From positions 1 through 64,000 of the forward strand of contig JAKVKU010000010.1 of assembly GCA_022484695.1 (NCBI GenBank): DNA of 64,000 nucleotides, given 5' to 3'. This DNA comes from Lactobacillus sp. GTDB lineage: Bacteria > Bacillota > Bacilli > Lactobacillales > Lactobacillaceae. A model generated the notes under the pieces. That model worked only from the letters and a program-made list of their open reading frames with translations, was not told the DNA's origin and made no database searches. Position 1 is the stretch's first letter. Every line of letters begins with the position of its first letter. The translations under genes and the position numbers were made by a program. This document shows, in pieces, positions 30,712 to 40,164 of this stretch.

Positions 30712-32010
30712 TTATTGGTTAGCTTCAGAGTTGGCAATTAAATCAGGCACACTTGATGCGGGTGCTTGCTGCCATGATTTGGTATAGAAATGGTCATCCA
30801 TCTTATAATGGATTGATTTGACCGTGGTATGTTTCAAGAACGGCCGTACGCTTTGATCCATGTCTAACCAACCCCGCCAACCTAAGTGAATCGTGTCTTG
30901 CATAAAGTAATCCTGCGCCCCATCAGCAGACATATCCCGAATATTGTTAAACCCTTGGGACCGCAACTGATAAGTGATCTTACGATCAAAGTTTTGCAGG
31001 GTGGTATTTGGCAAGCCCGTATAATCGGCCCAGCGCTGATTGACTGGTGGAATCACAAACAGCACTTTCATGTGTAGGCGGTTAAACTCACTGAGCAATA
31101 ATTGGAAGTCGGAATACTCCGGCCCAAACTCGTAATTGAAGTGGGTTTGGGAGTTTTGTAACTTAGCTTCCACTGGCTTGAGCTGGCGTTTGTAAAATGA
31201 GTCTTTAATTTCAAAGTCATTGGACTTAGTTTCCCCTTTACCTAATTGGGTAGCCAAATCATCTAAGACCGTGAAATTATAGTCTGAAGGCAAGCGTTCT
31301 TCCCCACTGGTGATGGCATTATTGCGATCTCGAATCGAAAAACGGCTGAAGAAATTATCTTGGTTTTTCAAAATATTGCCCTTGATATTTTTCAAATAGA
31401 ACTTTTGAAAATCAGTTAATGGTAACCCAGCAGCGACTTGTAACAAGGCACTGTGGACAACCGTATCCGATTTACCAGATGGCATTTGCAATAACCGATA
31501 AGCGGCATAACGATCCGTTTCATTATCTTTGGCACCCTCTAAAAATGAAGTGGCCTGCAACGGCGAATAATAAAAGCCAAACATATTCGGCCGGGCCCCC
31601 CGCCGGACAAACCACTGGGGTGAAATAATCACAACGGCTTTTTTATGCTTCAAGGACTGGCTCATCCCCTGCACGGAAAAGAAGTGGGTCAAAGACTGCG
31701 TCCCCGGTGCCCCTAATAGAAACGGTGTGTAGCCCCGGTCGTATTTTTCAGCAAGCACGGATGGATGGAACGGATCGATTCTAGAGAGCTCAGACGACCC
31801 AATAAATGGGACGTAGTTGCCAGAAGAAAAGGCTTGGTTCTTCAACTCTTCGCCTTTTAGTACATTGGCCGATAGGGAATTAGACGCCTTGTACAAGGTG
31901 TCTTTAGACACTGGCCGCGAATTCGCTGGCAATAGCATGATAATAAGTATTGCGACCGCAGCAACAATCAGAGGCCCAAAGATTTGCCAGAGTTTTCTAC
32001 CCAGTTTCAT
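30712..32010 (-). CDS. dltD: DltD, D-alanyl transfer protein of teichoic acid D-alanylation
   Basis: A 432-residue membrane-anchored, extracellular-facing protein. N-terminal helix (about 8-26), then an SGNH-like hydrolase domain with nucleophile Ser in FIGSSELSR (about 69-77) and His in [13 protein letters not shown] (about 373-385). It takes part in the final transfer of D-Ala to lipoteichoic acid, and some homologues hydrolyse mis-charged or muramyl substrates. The start overlaps the dltC stop (ATGA). It is the last gene of dltXABCD before a terminator. Confidence 0.95.
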   Translation of the reverse strand: MKLGRKLWQIFGPLIVAAVAILIIMLLPANSRPVSKDTLYKASNSLSANVLKGEELKNQAFSSGNYVPFIGSSELSRIDPFHPSVLAEKYDRGYTPFLLGAPGTQSLTHFFSVQGMSQSLKHKKAVVIISPQWFVRRGARPNMFGFYYSPLQATSFLEGAKDNETDRYAAYRLLQMPSGKSDTVVHSALLQVAAGLPLTDFQKFYLKNIKGNILKNQDNFFSRFSIRDRNNAITSGEERLPSDYNFTVLDDLATQLGKGETKSNDFEIKDSFYKRQLKPVEAKLQNSQTHFNYEFGPEYSDFQLLLSEFNRLHMKVLFVIPPVNQRWADYTGLPNTTLQNFDRKITYQLRSQGFNNIRDMSADGAQDYFMQDTIHLGWRGWLDMDQSVRPFLKHTTVKSIHYKMDDHFYTKSWQQAPASSVPDLIANSEANQ

Positions 32011-32249
32011 TTCATACTTTCCACTTTAGCAATAATTTTATTTGGTGTAGCCCATTCAGAGCGGTCAAATTCAGAAACTGGTGCATCTACACCTAATTGT
32101 GATTGTAATTCCAATAATAATTGCACAGTTCCCATGGAATCTAATAAACCACTTTCAAACAAATTCATATCAGGGTTTTCTTTCACCTCATCAGAACCTG
32201 TTAAATCTGTCAAAATATCTAATACTGTTGTACGAACGTCATCCATCAT
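32007..32249 (-). CDS. dltC: D-alanyl carrier protein
   Basis: An 80-residue acyl-carrier-like protein. The phosphopantetheine Ser is in [11 protein letters not shown] (about 35-45), in the usual LDSMG context. It accepts D-Ala from DltA and presents it to DltB. Length matches DltC. AAGGGG lies 6 bases before the ATG at 32249; a second ATG immediately follows and could serve. Confidence 0.96.
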   Translation of the reverse strand: MMDDVRTTVLDILTDLTGSDEVKENPDMNLFESGLLDSMGTVQLLLELQSQLGVDAPVSEFDRSEWATPNKIIAKVESMK

Positions 32250-32269
32250 TTAAAACCCCTTTTTATTTT

Positions 32270-33493
32270 TTATCTAATACCAAACCATAATTGGTTTAAG
32301 AAACCTGAGAAAATTAAGAAACTAAAGCAAACCACGTGGAATGTTAAAACCACTGACATGACATGGGTAAACTTGTTGGATGGGAACCAGCCTTTGTGCT
32401 TACGCTTGTAGCGGATCCAGGCATCGGTCAAGATCATGACTGACGCATGGAAGATCCCATAAACAATATAAAACCAAGTTTCCCCGTGCCAAATCCCCAT
32501 GATTAGGAATAATACCAGATAACCTAAATTGGCTAAAGTGATCCGGCTCTTTATTATCTTATGTTTCATCATGAAAAACACAAAACGCATATAGATATAA
32601 TCTCTAAACCAGAAGGATAACGTCATGTGCCAACGATTCCAAAATTCCTTAATATTCCAGGATAGAAATGGCTTGTTAAAGTTGATAGGTGTTTCAATCC
32701 CCATCATGTAACTGATCCCCACGGCAAACAATGAATAACCCGCGAAATCAAAGAACAGATACATGCTATAAGTATACATTACCCCAACCAACGGCCAAGA
32801 AAGGCCTAAGAAGTTGTGGCGACTCAACATGGCTAAATGCTCAATATTAGGCAACAGGACCGTCCCGAAGAAATAACCTAAAACGAATTTGTAAAAGAAG
32901 CCCAACATGATGTTGTGGACCCCTTTTTGCAATAAGCCCAGATACTGTTCTTGGGTGGGAACCCGGTCATAGTCTTTAATAAAACGCCGGTAGCGATCAA
33001 TTGGCCCCGAAGAAATCGTGGGGAAGAATAGCAGGAATTGCAAAAATTTGACCAAGTGAAATTCCTTAATACTGCCATCCCGCATTTCCATAATCATCCC
33101 AGCCACTTTAAAGGTCAAATAACTGATACCCAAGAAGCCGAAGATGGAAGCTTTGCCATCCACAAAGAGTGGTGTGAACTTCACAAAAATCAATGGCAAA
33201 ATGGCTAAGAACACCGCGAGGATAAAGACACCTGTTTTATTCTTGGAATTTTCTTTCGTCCGATAATGGCAATACCACCAAGTCACCAAGGTTTCATAAA
33301 CCGTATAGCCAATGATGGCGATCCCTTGGGAAATTTTAGAACCATCGAAAATCAAGAACAAGAAGACCAGCGAAAACAGCGATTCATACCAACGGAAACG
33401 CTTTTGATAAAGCATACCGATGATAATTGGTAACAATCCAATCAATAAATAAAAAAAGTACTGCGGATTCTCATAGGGCTGTAAGTTAATCAT
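32270..33493 (-). CDS. dltB: DltB, MBOAT-family D-alanyl transfer membrane protein
   Basis: A 407-residue polytopic membrane protein (about eleven hydrophobic segments). Seen: the MBOAT histidine in IMGIWHGETWFYIVYG (about 335-350) and the upstream NIKEFWNRWHMTLSFWFRDY signature (about 275-294). It moves D-Ala from DltC across the membrane toward teichoic acid. ATG overlaps the dltA stop by 4 bases, so translation is coupled; dltC follows after 20 bases. Confidence 0.96.
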   Translation of the reverse strand: MINLQPYENPQYFFYLLIGLLPIIIGMLYQKRFRWYESLFSLVFLFLIFDGSKISQGIAIIGYTVYETLVTWWYCHYRTKENSKNKTGVFILAVFLAILPLIFVKFTPLFVDGKASIFGFLGISYLTFKVAGMIMEMRDGSIKEFHLVKFLQFLLFFPTISSGPIDRYRRFIKDYDRVPTQEQYLGLLQKGVHNIMLGFFYKFVLGYFFGTVLLPNIEHLAMLSRHNFLGLSWPLVGVMYTYSMYLFFDFAGYSLFAVGISYMMGIETPINFNKPFLSWNIKEFWNRWHMTLSFWFRDYIYMRFVFFMMKHKIIKSRITLANLGYLVLFLIMGIWHGETWFYIVYGIFHASVMILTDAWIRYKRKHKGWFPSNKFTHVMSVVLTFHVVCFSFLIFSGFLNQLWFGIR

Positions 33494-35025
33494 GAATTAT
33501 TGACCTCAGCAATCAAGGTTTTACGATCAACTTTACCATTCGCTGTCAGTGGCAAGCTATCTTGAAAAATGATCCGTTGGGGAACCATGTATTCCATGAC
33601 ATTTTGACTCAATTCAGCCTTGATGGCCTGGGTTAGTTTAATGTCACTTTCAAAGTCATTTTTATTAGGGACCACGTAAGCCACCAACTGGGTGACCTTG
33701 TGCAAATTATTGTACCGCGGCACGGTACTGGCCTGTTTGACGTAGCTAACTTGTAAGAGGTTTTGATCCACGTCTTCTAATTCGATCCGATAACCATGCA
33801 TCTTAATTTGAAAATCGGTCCGACCCCGGTAAAAAATCATACCCTGGTCATCGATAAAACCTAAATCACCAGAACGGTAAGCCTGCTGGCCATCTAAGGT
33901 GAAGAAAGCTTTAGCCGTTTTTTCAGGATTGTTTAAGTAGCCCTTAGACACACTTGGCCCGGCGATAATTAGTTCACCATTAACGTTGTTGGCAACTTTT
34001 TGATCATGTTCATCCACGGCATAAATCAAGGTGTCTGGCTTAGCTTGACCAATCGGCAGCCGATTATATTGATCCACCGTCTCCTGGGTGATTTGCACAG
34101 ATGTCACAGCTACTGTGGCCTCAGTTGGGCCATAGGTGTTGTAGATTTCGGCATCTGGGAAGCGTTTAAGCAGCTCCCGGGCCGTTTTTTGGGTCAATTC
34201 TTCCCCACAAAACAAGAATCGGGTCAGATCTGGATACTTAGCCTGGGCAAAGCTTGGTTCTAACAAGCAGATTTCCACAAAGGATGGGGTTGATACCCAT
34301 TCATTCACTTTAAGTTCCGGTAAAGCCGCAAACAAGTCTTTAAAGTTGTCGGTAATCTCTTTGGGTAATGCCACCAAGGTACCCCCTAAAGCTAATGTGG
34401 GGTATAAGTCCATGACAGATAGGTCAAAGGAATATGGGGCTTGGGATAAGGCCCGAATACCCGGATAAAGATCAAAGTCACTCAAGGTCCAATTCACATA
34501 GCTTAATAAATTGGCGTGACTGATTTGAACCCCTTTTGGTACCCCGGTGGTGCCGGAGGTGAAGATAATATAAAAATTGTCATCCCCGGCCACGCTGACG
34601 CTGGCATCATAAGCCGTTGGTCCCGTGGTATCCTCACGCACGGCTTTTAAAGTCGCCGCGCTGATAACTTCGGTACCCTTTAAAGTCACCGGTAAGCTTT
34701 CAACTTCTAAGACAGCCCCAGGATGGGCCACGTCGTTGATTTGAATCAAGCGTTCTTTCGGCGAATGGGTATCCACAGGGATATAAGCATGACCGGCTTT
34801 AACGGCCCCTAAAAATGTGGCAATGACCGCAAATGTCTGCCCGCCATAAATCACCACTGGCGACCCCTTAGGTAAATCCTGGGCTTGCAGAAAAGCTGCA
34901 ACCCGGTCAGAAGTCGTTTTTAAAGTCTCATAGGAATAAGTTTGACCTTGATCTTCATAACAAATGCGCTTTGGAAAAGACTGCGCATTTTGATCAATTG
35001 TTGCAATAATATTGGCAATTGCCAT
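33490..35025 (-). CDS. dltA: D-alanine--D-alanyl carrier protein ligase
   Basis: A 511-residue adenylate-forming enzyme that activates D-Ala with ATP and loads it onto DltC. Seen: the P-loop-like FIFTSGTTGVPKGV (about 150), the A5 motif NTYGPTEATVAV (about 295), the A7 motif YRSGDLG (about 385) and the catalytic Lys in NGKVDRKTL near the C-terminus. The start is ATG 35025, 9 bases after GGAGG; a TTG two codons upstream is too near the ribosome site. The dltX stop lies 17 bases upstream. Confidence 0.97.
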   Translation of the reverse strand: MAIANIIATIDQNAQSFPKRICYEDQGQTYSYETLKTTSDRVAAFLQAQDLPKGSPVVIYGGQTFAVIATFLGAVKAGHAYIPVDTHSPKERLIQINDVAHPGAVLEVESLPVTLKGTEVISAATLKAVREDTTGPTAYDASVSVAGDDNFYIIFTSGTTGVPKGVQISHANLLSYVNWTLSDFDLYPGIRALSQAPYSFDLSVMDLYPTLALGGTLVALPKEITDNFKDLFAALPELKVNEWVSTPSFVEICLLEPSFAQAKYPDLTRFLFCGEELTQKTARELLKRFPDAEIYNTYGPTEATVAVTSVQITQETVDQYNRLPIGQAKPDTLIYAVDEHDQKVANNVNGELIIAGPSVSKGYLNNPEKTAKAFFTLDGQQAYRSGDLGFIDDQGMIFYRGRTDFQIKMHGYRIELEDVDQNLLQVSYVKQASTVPRYNNLHKVTQLVAYVVPNKNDFESDIKLTQAIKAELSQNVMEYMVPQRIIFQDSLPLTANGKVDRKTLIAEVNNS

Positions 35026-35042
35026 CAGCAATTTCCTCCAAT

Positions 35043-35192
35043 CTAAAATTCATTATAAATAAACCCGCTGTTATTGATACCACTGTAGCTGTAAAGATAC
35101 AAGAGTATCATTAAAATGATGAAATAAAATATTGATTTCATCCAAAACCGCACAATGCCGTTTTGCCAAAAAACCTGCCACTTTTCCCGCAC
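35043..35192 (-). CDS. dltX: DltX, small membrane protein of the dlt operon
   Basis: A 49-residue protein read from GTG 35192, 7-8 bases after GGAGG. It has a single membrane helix (about 18-34, KSIFYFIILMILLYLYSY in the middle) and the C-terminal FIYNEF that is the known hallmark of DltX. DltX is needed for D-Ala transfer to teichoic acids, probably acting between DltB and DltD at the outer face. It is the first gene of the operon and lies directly after the palindromic promoter region. Confidence 0.93.
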   Translation of the reverse strand: MREKWQVFWQNGIVRFWMKSIFYFIILMILLYLYSYSGINNSGFIYNEF

Positions 35193-35238
35193 TGTGAAAA
35201 CCTCCAAAACTCATTAGTATTATTGTTTTCAACAATCA

Positions 35239-35264
35239 TATGTAAATTATAGTCAATTTACATA
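35239..35264. promoter_or_regulatory. Palindromic operator-like element over the dlt promoter
   Basis: Perfect 10-bp arms TATGTAAATT (35239-35248) / AATTTACATA (35255-35264) with a 6-base centre. On the minus strand the centre and arm include GACTATAAT, a good -10 box for dltX, about 50 bases upstream of its start. Size and symmetry suggest a binding site for a dimeric repressor or response regulator; the protein is unknown. Confidence 0.55.
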
Positions 35265-35377
35265 AAATTGCCATAGCAGAATCATCATATCTTGCGAACG
35301 AATTTGTAAGTTGCTCGCTAAGCTATCCTTAGTTCTAATTATACCTGTCTGAGCAATGGAATGAAAAGAAAACTGCA

Positions 35378-35464
35378 TAAAAAAACTCTGAAAATTGATT
35401 AACTTATAATGTCAGTCCGCAAAATTAGCGAACGCATCATTTTGTCACAATCAATTTTCAGAGT
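35378..35464 (-). terminator. Long-loop terminator-like hairpin after trxA
   Basis: Perfect 16-bp arms ACTCTGAAAATTGATT (35385-35400) / AATCAATTTTCAGAGT (35449-35464) with a 48-base loop. On the minus strand it is followed by T7, so it can end trxA transcription. The long loop is unusual. Confidence 0.65.
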
Positions 35465-35514
35465 CAAGGATTTACACATATACATATATTAAAAAATATA
35501 TTTAGTCATTAAAG

Positions 35515-35835
35515 TTAATCGACTTGGGCGGTATATTTCCCTAATGTTGCTTCTAATTGTTCTTTAGATTGATAGCCGACTAATTTCTCCACAACTTCAC
35601 CATCTTTTTGGATGATTAAAGTTGGGATAGCCATGATACCAAACTGTTGTGGTGTTGCCGGATTGGCGTCAACGTCCATCTTGGTGAACTTCACGTCATC
35701 GTTTTCTTCCTCGAGTTTGTCAATAACTGGGGATTGCATCCGACATGGTCCACACCATGTTGCCCAGAAGTCTGTTAAGACAACGCCATCTTTTGTTTCA
35801 GAATCAAAGTTCTTGTCAGTAATTTCTTGAACCAT
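35515..35835 (-). CDS. trxA: Thioredoxin
   Basis: A 106-residue thioredoxin. Seen: active site FWATWCGPCRMQ (WCGPC, about 28-32), the cis-Pro region MAIPTLI and a C-terminal VGYQSKEQLEATL. It reduces protein disulfides in the cytoplasm with thioredoxin reductase, which is not in this window. The start is ATG 35835 after GGAGGTG; the longer frame is not supported. It lies 86 bases downstream of mutS2, the usual lactobacillar arrangement. Confidence 0.95.
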   Translation of the reverse strand: MVQEITDKNFDSETKDGVVLTDFWATWCGPCRMQSPVIDKLEEENDDVKFTKMDVDANPATPQQFGIMAIPTLIIQKDGEVVEKLVGYQSKEQLEATLGKYTAQVD

Positions 35836-35921
35836 ATGCAGACACCTCCATATTTCTATTTCCATTCTACCAAAAAAACGGTGGATTGCAATGGATTTGC
35901 TTACAAATTATTAGTAAATTT

Positions 35922-38282
35922 CTATTGCAGCACGGCAATCGTTGCCCCATCACCGCCAGCAGAGGCTGGAGCATAATTAAATTTTTTGATGCGGCGATTA
36001 TTCTTCAAATAATCTTGCACACCCTTGCGAATGGCCCCAGTGCCTTTACCGTGGACGATGGTAACTTGTTGATAGCCAGCCAATAGTGCCCCGTCAATAT
36101 ATTGATCCAAATCCGCCATGGCTTCATCATAGCGCTCCCCTCTTAAATCTAATTGGGGTGACACATGACTGCCGCCACTGGATACCGTGGCAAATTGGCG
36201 GACTGGTTCTTTTTTATCCGGTGCGTTGACCTTTTGCAATTGATCCGTGGCGATATTCATTTTCAAAATCCCCATCTGAACTTGCCACTCATGGGCGTTG
36301 ACCTGTTTGAGCAGGGTCCCTTGGGTGCCATATGAAGTGACTTTGACTTCATCACCAGGTTTTAAGGCTTGGCGTTTCTTTTCCCGTCGTAAAACTTTAT
36401 TTTGCTTTAAAGTTGGTTCTTGGACCAAATTTTTCAGGCTGGTGTTAGCCGCAATCAACTGGTCTTCTTTCACATTGCTGGCACCACTTAGTTTCATTTC
36501 CCGGAGTTGGGCAATAATTTTGTCAGCTTTTTCCTGGGCCTTAGCCACGATACCATTGGCCTTTTCTTTGGCTTTGTTTTCTTGATTTTCCCGTTCCACA
36601 AAGAAATCATGGTAAGCCTTGGATAAGTCATCGTGGAGCTGTTGAGCTTGTTTTAATTGTTGACTTAGATCCAGATACTCCGTTTCCGCCGCTTTACGCT
36701 GACTTTCCAGGTCTGAGATCATATTGTTTAAATCTTGGCTTTCTTCGTTTAATAAATTCTTGGCACTATCCACAATGGTTGCCGGCATCCCTAAGCGCGC
36801 GGAGATATCAAAGGCATTACTACGCCCCGGCACCCCAATCATCAAGCGATAAGTGGGTTGTAAAGTAGCCACATCAAACTCCATGCTGGCATTGATAGTT
36901 TGCGGCCGTTCATAGCCATAAACTTTTAGTTCTGGATAGTGGGTGGAGGCCACCACGTAACTGCCAACATTGCCCAAATAATCTAAAATCGCAATGGCTA
37001 AAGACGCCCCTTCTTGGGGATCAGTCCCCGCACCCAATTCATCTAACAAGACCAGGCTGTGATCATCCACGTGCTGCAGAATATGAATAATGTTTTCCAT
37101 ATGGGCGGAGAATGTACTTAAGTTTTGTTCAATGGACTGTTCATCCCCAATGTCTGCAGAAATATCTGAGAAAACCCCCACTTGGCTTTCCTCTTCTGCT
37201 GGAATAAATAACCCCGATTGGGCCATCAATTGCAACAACCCTAGTGTTTTCAAGGTAATGGTTTTCCCACCGGTGTTGGGACCGGTCACCACGATACATT
37301 GAAAATCCTGGCCAATGTAAATATCATTGGGCACAATTTTGTCCGGGGCAATCAAAGGATGCCGGGCTTGTTTTAAATTCACTTGGTTATCTGGACTTAA
37401 TATGGGCTTAGTGGCCTTAATTTCATGGGCAAACCGGGCCTTGGCGTTGATAAAGTCTAGATGGGCCAAAACCTGGCCGTTATTAGTGATTTCGGTTAAA
37501 TAAGGCATCAACGCTTCGGATAACTCCGCTAAAATCCGTTGAATCTCTTGGGATTCCTCAATTTGCAATTGCCGCAGGCGATTGTTCAGGTCCATGACGC
37601 TTTGGGGTTCCACATAAACTGTCTGGCCACTGGTACTTTGATCATGGATCACGCCGCCAAAATGACTGCGATATTCCGACCGTACCGGAATGACAAAGCG
37701 GTCGTCTCGAATGGTCACCACAGGTTCACTCAAATACTTGGCTTGATTGCCCCGGGTATAGCCGTCCATTTTACTACGGATTTGATCGGATAATTGGCGA
37801 ATTCCACTGCGAATCCCCCGCAAAGCGGTGGAAGCTTCATCTTGAATACCCCCAGCTTCATCCACGGATTGACGCAAGCGTTGGGATAATTGCGGCAAGA
37901 GGGTCAGCTCATCGGCAATGCCGTAGGCTTGGGTCAATTCAATGGCATCAGCTTGTAGGTCTTCAAAAAAGCGGTGAATGGCACTGGTGGTTCGCAATAG
38001 GCGGGAAATATCGGCTAATTCTTTGCCGTTTAACATGGCCCCAATCTTCAAACGTTTGATGTGGGGCCCAATATTTTCCAGGGTATTGAGGGGGATTCCG
38101 CCCTTTAAGCGATAAATCGTCGCCCCATCGTCAGACTCAGCAATGGCTTGGGCCACGGTTTCAAAATCAGAACTTGGTTGTAACTGTTGGATCGTTTGCT
38201 GACCTAATGCAGTTTGGGCATAGGTGGCAATTTGATCAGTAATGCGTTTAAATTCTAAAGTTTCTAATATTTTTTGATTCAT
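35922..38282 (-). CDS. mutS2: Endonuclease MutS2 (RqcU)
   Basis: A 786-residue ABC-type ATPase. Seen: Walker A GPNTGGKTITLKTL (about 335), Walker B LVLLDELGAGTDPQEG (about 410), a long coiled-coil region (about 500-640) and a C-terminal Smr nuclease domain with LDLRGERYDEA and VHGKGTGAIRKGV (about 710-786). Classically regarded as an anti-recombination factor; in Bacillus it also splits collided ribosomes. AGAGGAG precedes ATG 38282. Confidence 0.96.
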   Translation of the reverse strand: MNQKILETLEFKRITDQIATYAQTALGQQTIQQLQPSSDFETVAQAIAESDDGATIYRLKGGIPLNTLENIGPHIKRLKIGAMLNGKELADISRLLRTTSAIHRFFEDLQADAIELTQAYGIADELTLLPQLSQRLRQSVDEAGGIQDEASTALRGIRSGIRQLSDQIRSKMDGYTRGNQAKYLSEPVVTIRDDRFVIPVRSEYRSHFGGVIHDQSTSGQTVYVEPQSVMDLNNRLRQLQIEESQEIQRILAELSEALMPYLTEITNNGQVLAHLDFINAKARFAHEIKATKPILSPDNQVNLKQARHPLIAPDKIVPNDIYIGQDFQCIVVTGPNTGGKTITLKTLGLLQLMAQSGLFIPAEEESQVGVFSDISADIGDEQSIEQNLSTFSAHMENIIHILQHVDDHSLVLLDELGAGTDPQEGASLAIAILDYLGNVGSYVVASTHYPELKVYGYERPQTINASMEFDVATLQPTYRLMIGVPGRSNAFDISARLGMPATIVDSAKNLLNEESQDLNNMISDLESQRKAAETEYLDLSQQLKQAQQLHDDLSKAYHDFFVERENQENKAKEKANGIVAKAQEKADKIIAQLREMKLSGASNVKEDQLIAANTSLKNLVQEPTLKQNKVLRREKKRQALKPGDEVKVTSYGTQGTLLKQVNAHEWQVQMGILKMNIATDQLQKVNAPDKKEPVRQFATVSSGGSHVSPQLDLRGERYDEAMADLDQYIDGALLAGYQQVTIVHGKGTGAIRKGVQDYLKNNRRIKKFNYAPASAGGDGATIAVLQ

Positions 38283-38327
38283 TAATCTGCTCCTCTTAAA
38301 AATGAGCCAACGCGATGTGTATCAAAC

Positions 38328-38362
38328 AAAAAAGTTTGGTAGCCAATAGGTTCCCAAACTTT
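38328..38362 (-). terminator. Hairpin between cvpA and mutS2
   Basis: AAAGTTTGG (38331-38339) / CCAAACTTT (38354-38362); on the minus strand followed by T6. Probably terminates or attenuates the zapA-cvpA transcript ahead of mutS2. Confidence 0.7.
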
Positions 38363-38428
38363 CGTCAATAATTTCAAATATCAATTTACCCAGCGCAAAT
38401 AATCCACCGACTCGAAGTCGGCTAAAAC

Positions 38429-38971
38429 CTATGGGGCCACGATCCACCATTTGGTGATTAAATCCGTCAATATTGGCGAATAACGCACCATACCCGTACT
38501 GACCCAAGAATGCCCTAAGGCAGCTTGAAGGCCATCCACAGGAATCAACGCCACCAAATAGAGGATCAAGAAGATCCCCACATAATTTGTAACAAACGCC
38601 AAAATCATCGCACCTAAGACGCTCATGGAGTAATTCATGGGATAAAATTGTAATGGTGCCAAGAACAGACCAACAAATTTCATGATCAGCCAGCCAATCA
38701 ATAGAATCAAAAGAAAAGCAAACCCGGCATAAAATGCGGTGTCGAGCTTCAGACCCAAGCTGGCATCAAAAAAAGCAAAATGACTACTTGTAGTGGCTGA
38801 TGGGTATGGCACCAAAAGGGTTAGATTACTACCCAGGCCGCGATATATCAAATAAGCAATCCCAAAAAACACAAGATAGCTGATCGAATAAATTGTTTGT
38901 AAAATTAAACCGCGGCGGGCACCTATATAAATGCCATAGGCCAATACCAAAATAATTAAGAAGCTCAACAT
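38429..38971 (-). CDS. cvpA: CvpA family membrane protein
   Basis: A 180-residue membrane protein with four hydrophobic helices (about 1-12, 25-43, 75-100, 110-140). It fits the CvpA/YshB family in length and in its place between zapA and mutS2, as in Bacillus yshA-yshB-mutS2. CvpA was linked to colicin V production in E. coli, but its true role in envelope homeostasis is unsettled. ATG 38971 follows GAAGGA closely. It is 23 bases after zapA. Confidence 0.88.
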   Translation of the reverse strand: MLSFLIILVLAYGIYIGARRGLILQTIYSISYLVFFGIAYLIYRGLGSNLTLLVPYPSATTSSHFAFFDASLGLKLDTAFYAGFAFLLILLIGWLIMKFVGLFLAPLQFYPMNYSMSVLGAMILAFVTNYVGIFLILYLVALIPVDGLQAALGHSWVSTGMVRYSPILTDLITKWWIVAP

Positions 38972-38994
38972 ACTTTTCCTTCACCAACTATAGA

Positions 38995-39255
38995 CTAATC
39001 TTGTGACCGGTCCTGATTTTGTTTTTTCAAATCATTAAGTTCAGATTTGTATTTAATTTGATCCGAAATGGCATTAAAAGCTAATAAGATGGCGGCATCT
39101 TCCTTTGAAATGTTGGGGGACAAGTTTTGGATCTCCGCCAGTTGGGTGTTTAACAACTCTGTGACTGCGGTCATATGACCGACACTCCCAGGTCCGATAA
39201 TCACGTAGTCTTTCCCATCAATATTAGCCTTAAAGCGTCTTTTTTCCTCGTTCAT
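38995..39255 (-). CDS. zapA: Cell division protein ZapA
   Basis: An 86-residue protein that binds FtsZ and promotes protofilament bundling at the Z-ring. Seen: an N-terminal RRFKANIDGKDYVIIG (about 6-21) and a helix-rich C-terminus (ISKEDAAILLAFNAISDQ), the ZapA pattern, with a short charged tail. GGAG lies 8 bases before ATG 39255. It heads the zapA-cvpA pair. Confidence 0.9.
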   Translation of the reverse strand: MNEEKRRFKANIDGKDYVIIGPGSVGHMTAVTELLNTQLAEIQNLSPNISKEDAAILLAFNAISDQIKYKSELNDLKKQNQDRSQD

Positions 39256-39347
39256 GAGGATTCTCCTTTAAATAATGCCCAGTTAATGAATGTTATTTTA
39301 CCACAAAATGAACCATTCAAAAAATAACTGTGCAATAAAATCTTTAA

Positions 39348-39671
39348 TTAATAATCCGTGCCATCGTCATTGATGAACGTATTTAAAACCTCTTCAACCA
39401 TATTCCACTCGTCATCATCTTCGATTGGGAACAAGTCACCTTCGGCCACATCCCCATTTTCATCTGGCTTAAAGGAAAAAGCTTGAATTTCAACTTCTTC
39501 ATCCTCTTTAGCACTGGCTGGGTATAACAAGACATAAGACTTGCCATAGTCCTCAGAATCAAAAGTGAAAAGGACTTGATAAAGTTCTTCATTGCCTTGA
39601 TCATCGACTAACGTCACATAGCGATCGTTCATGTCTTCTGAGTTTTGCTGGTTATCTTTGTGTTCACTCAT
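39348..39671 (-). CDS. DUF1292 protein (YrzB type)
   Basis: A 107-residue very acidic protein. Seen: RYVTLVDDQGNEELYQVLFTF (about 17-37, truncated here to its family core) and VLLYPASAKEDEEVEIQAF, the DUF1292 beta-sheet motif, with a long acidic C-terminus (IEDDDEWNMVEEVLN). The function is unknown. The order ireB-ruvX-DUF1292 equals Bacillus yrzL-yrrK-yrzB. GGAGG precedes ATG 39671. Confidence 0.92.
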   Translation of the reverse strand: MSEHKDNQQNSEDMNDRYVTLVDDQGNEELYQVLFTFDSEDYGKSYVLLYPASAKEDEEVEIQAFSFKPDENGDVAEGDLFPIEDDDEWNMVEEVLNTFINDDGTDY

Positions 39672-39726
39672 TGTATTTTTCCTCCGTTAAACAAACCATT
39701 CTTGGTCAAAACAATTCTAATGTCAG

Positions 39727-40164
39727 CTAAAGAGTGGTTAATTTACCTTTGCTATCTAAATAGTTTTGCAAAATCATGACCGAAGCCAGCTTATCAATAA
39801 CTTTTTTGCGTTTTTTTCGGGATGTATCGGCTTCTTCCACCAACATCCGGGTAGCTTGAACCGTCGTCAGGCGTTCATCGATAAAATCAATGGGCAACCC
39901 AAACTTTTCTTTTAACAGTTCGCCATAGTCTTGCGCCTTTTGCGCCCTGGGGCCAATGGTGTTGTTCATGTTTTTGGGCAAACCTAATACGAAGCCTTGG
40001 ACGTCGTATTTTTGGGCTAATTCAGCCACACGATCCAAACCAAATTCTGCTTTATCTTCATCAATGGCGATAATCTCCACGCCTTGGGCCGTCCAACCTA
40101 GCAGATCCGAAACGGATACACCAACAGTTTTGGACCCTACATCAAGTCCCATTAGTCTTGGCAT
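39727..40164 (-). CDS. ruvX: RuvX/YqgF family pre-16S rRNA nuclease
   Basis: A 145-residue RNase-H-fold nuclease (YqgF). Seen: N-terminal [17 protein letters not shown] (about 4-20, metal Asp), [13 protein letters not shown] (about 58-70), the DERLTTVQA motif (about 96-104) and a final helix with [13 protein letters not shown]. It processes the 5' end of 16S rRNA. Its ATG overlaps the ireB stop (TAATG), so translation is coupled. Confidence 0.95.
   Translation of the reverse strand: MPRLMGLDVGSKTVGVSVSDLLGWTAQGVEIIAIDEDKAEFGLDRVAELAQKYDVQGFVLGLPKNMNNTIGPRAQKAQDYGELLKEKFGLPIDFIDERLTTVQATRMLVEEADTSRKKRKKVIDKLASVMILQNYLDSKGKLTTL

Larger units (their letters stand above)
35193..35514. other. Non-coding region between dltX and trxA (about 320 bases)
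   Basis: No gene is seen. It holds the dlt leader and promoter region with a 10-bp palindrome (35239-35264), a GCGAAC/AGCGAG-rich segment (35292-35330), and the large hairpin that ends the trxA transcript (35385-35464). Confidence 0.7.

Noticed and set aside
38322..38507. Short minus-strand frame after cvpA
   Set aside because: It overlaps cvpA in another frame and the terminator at 38328-38362.
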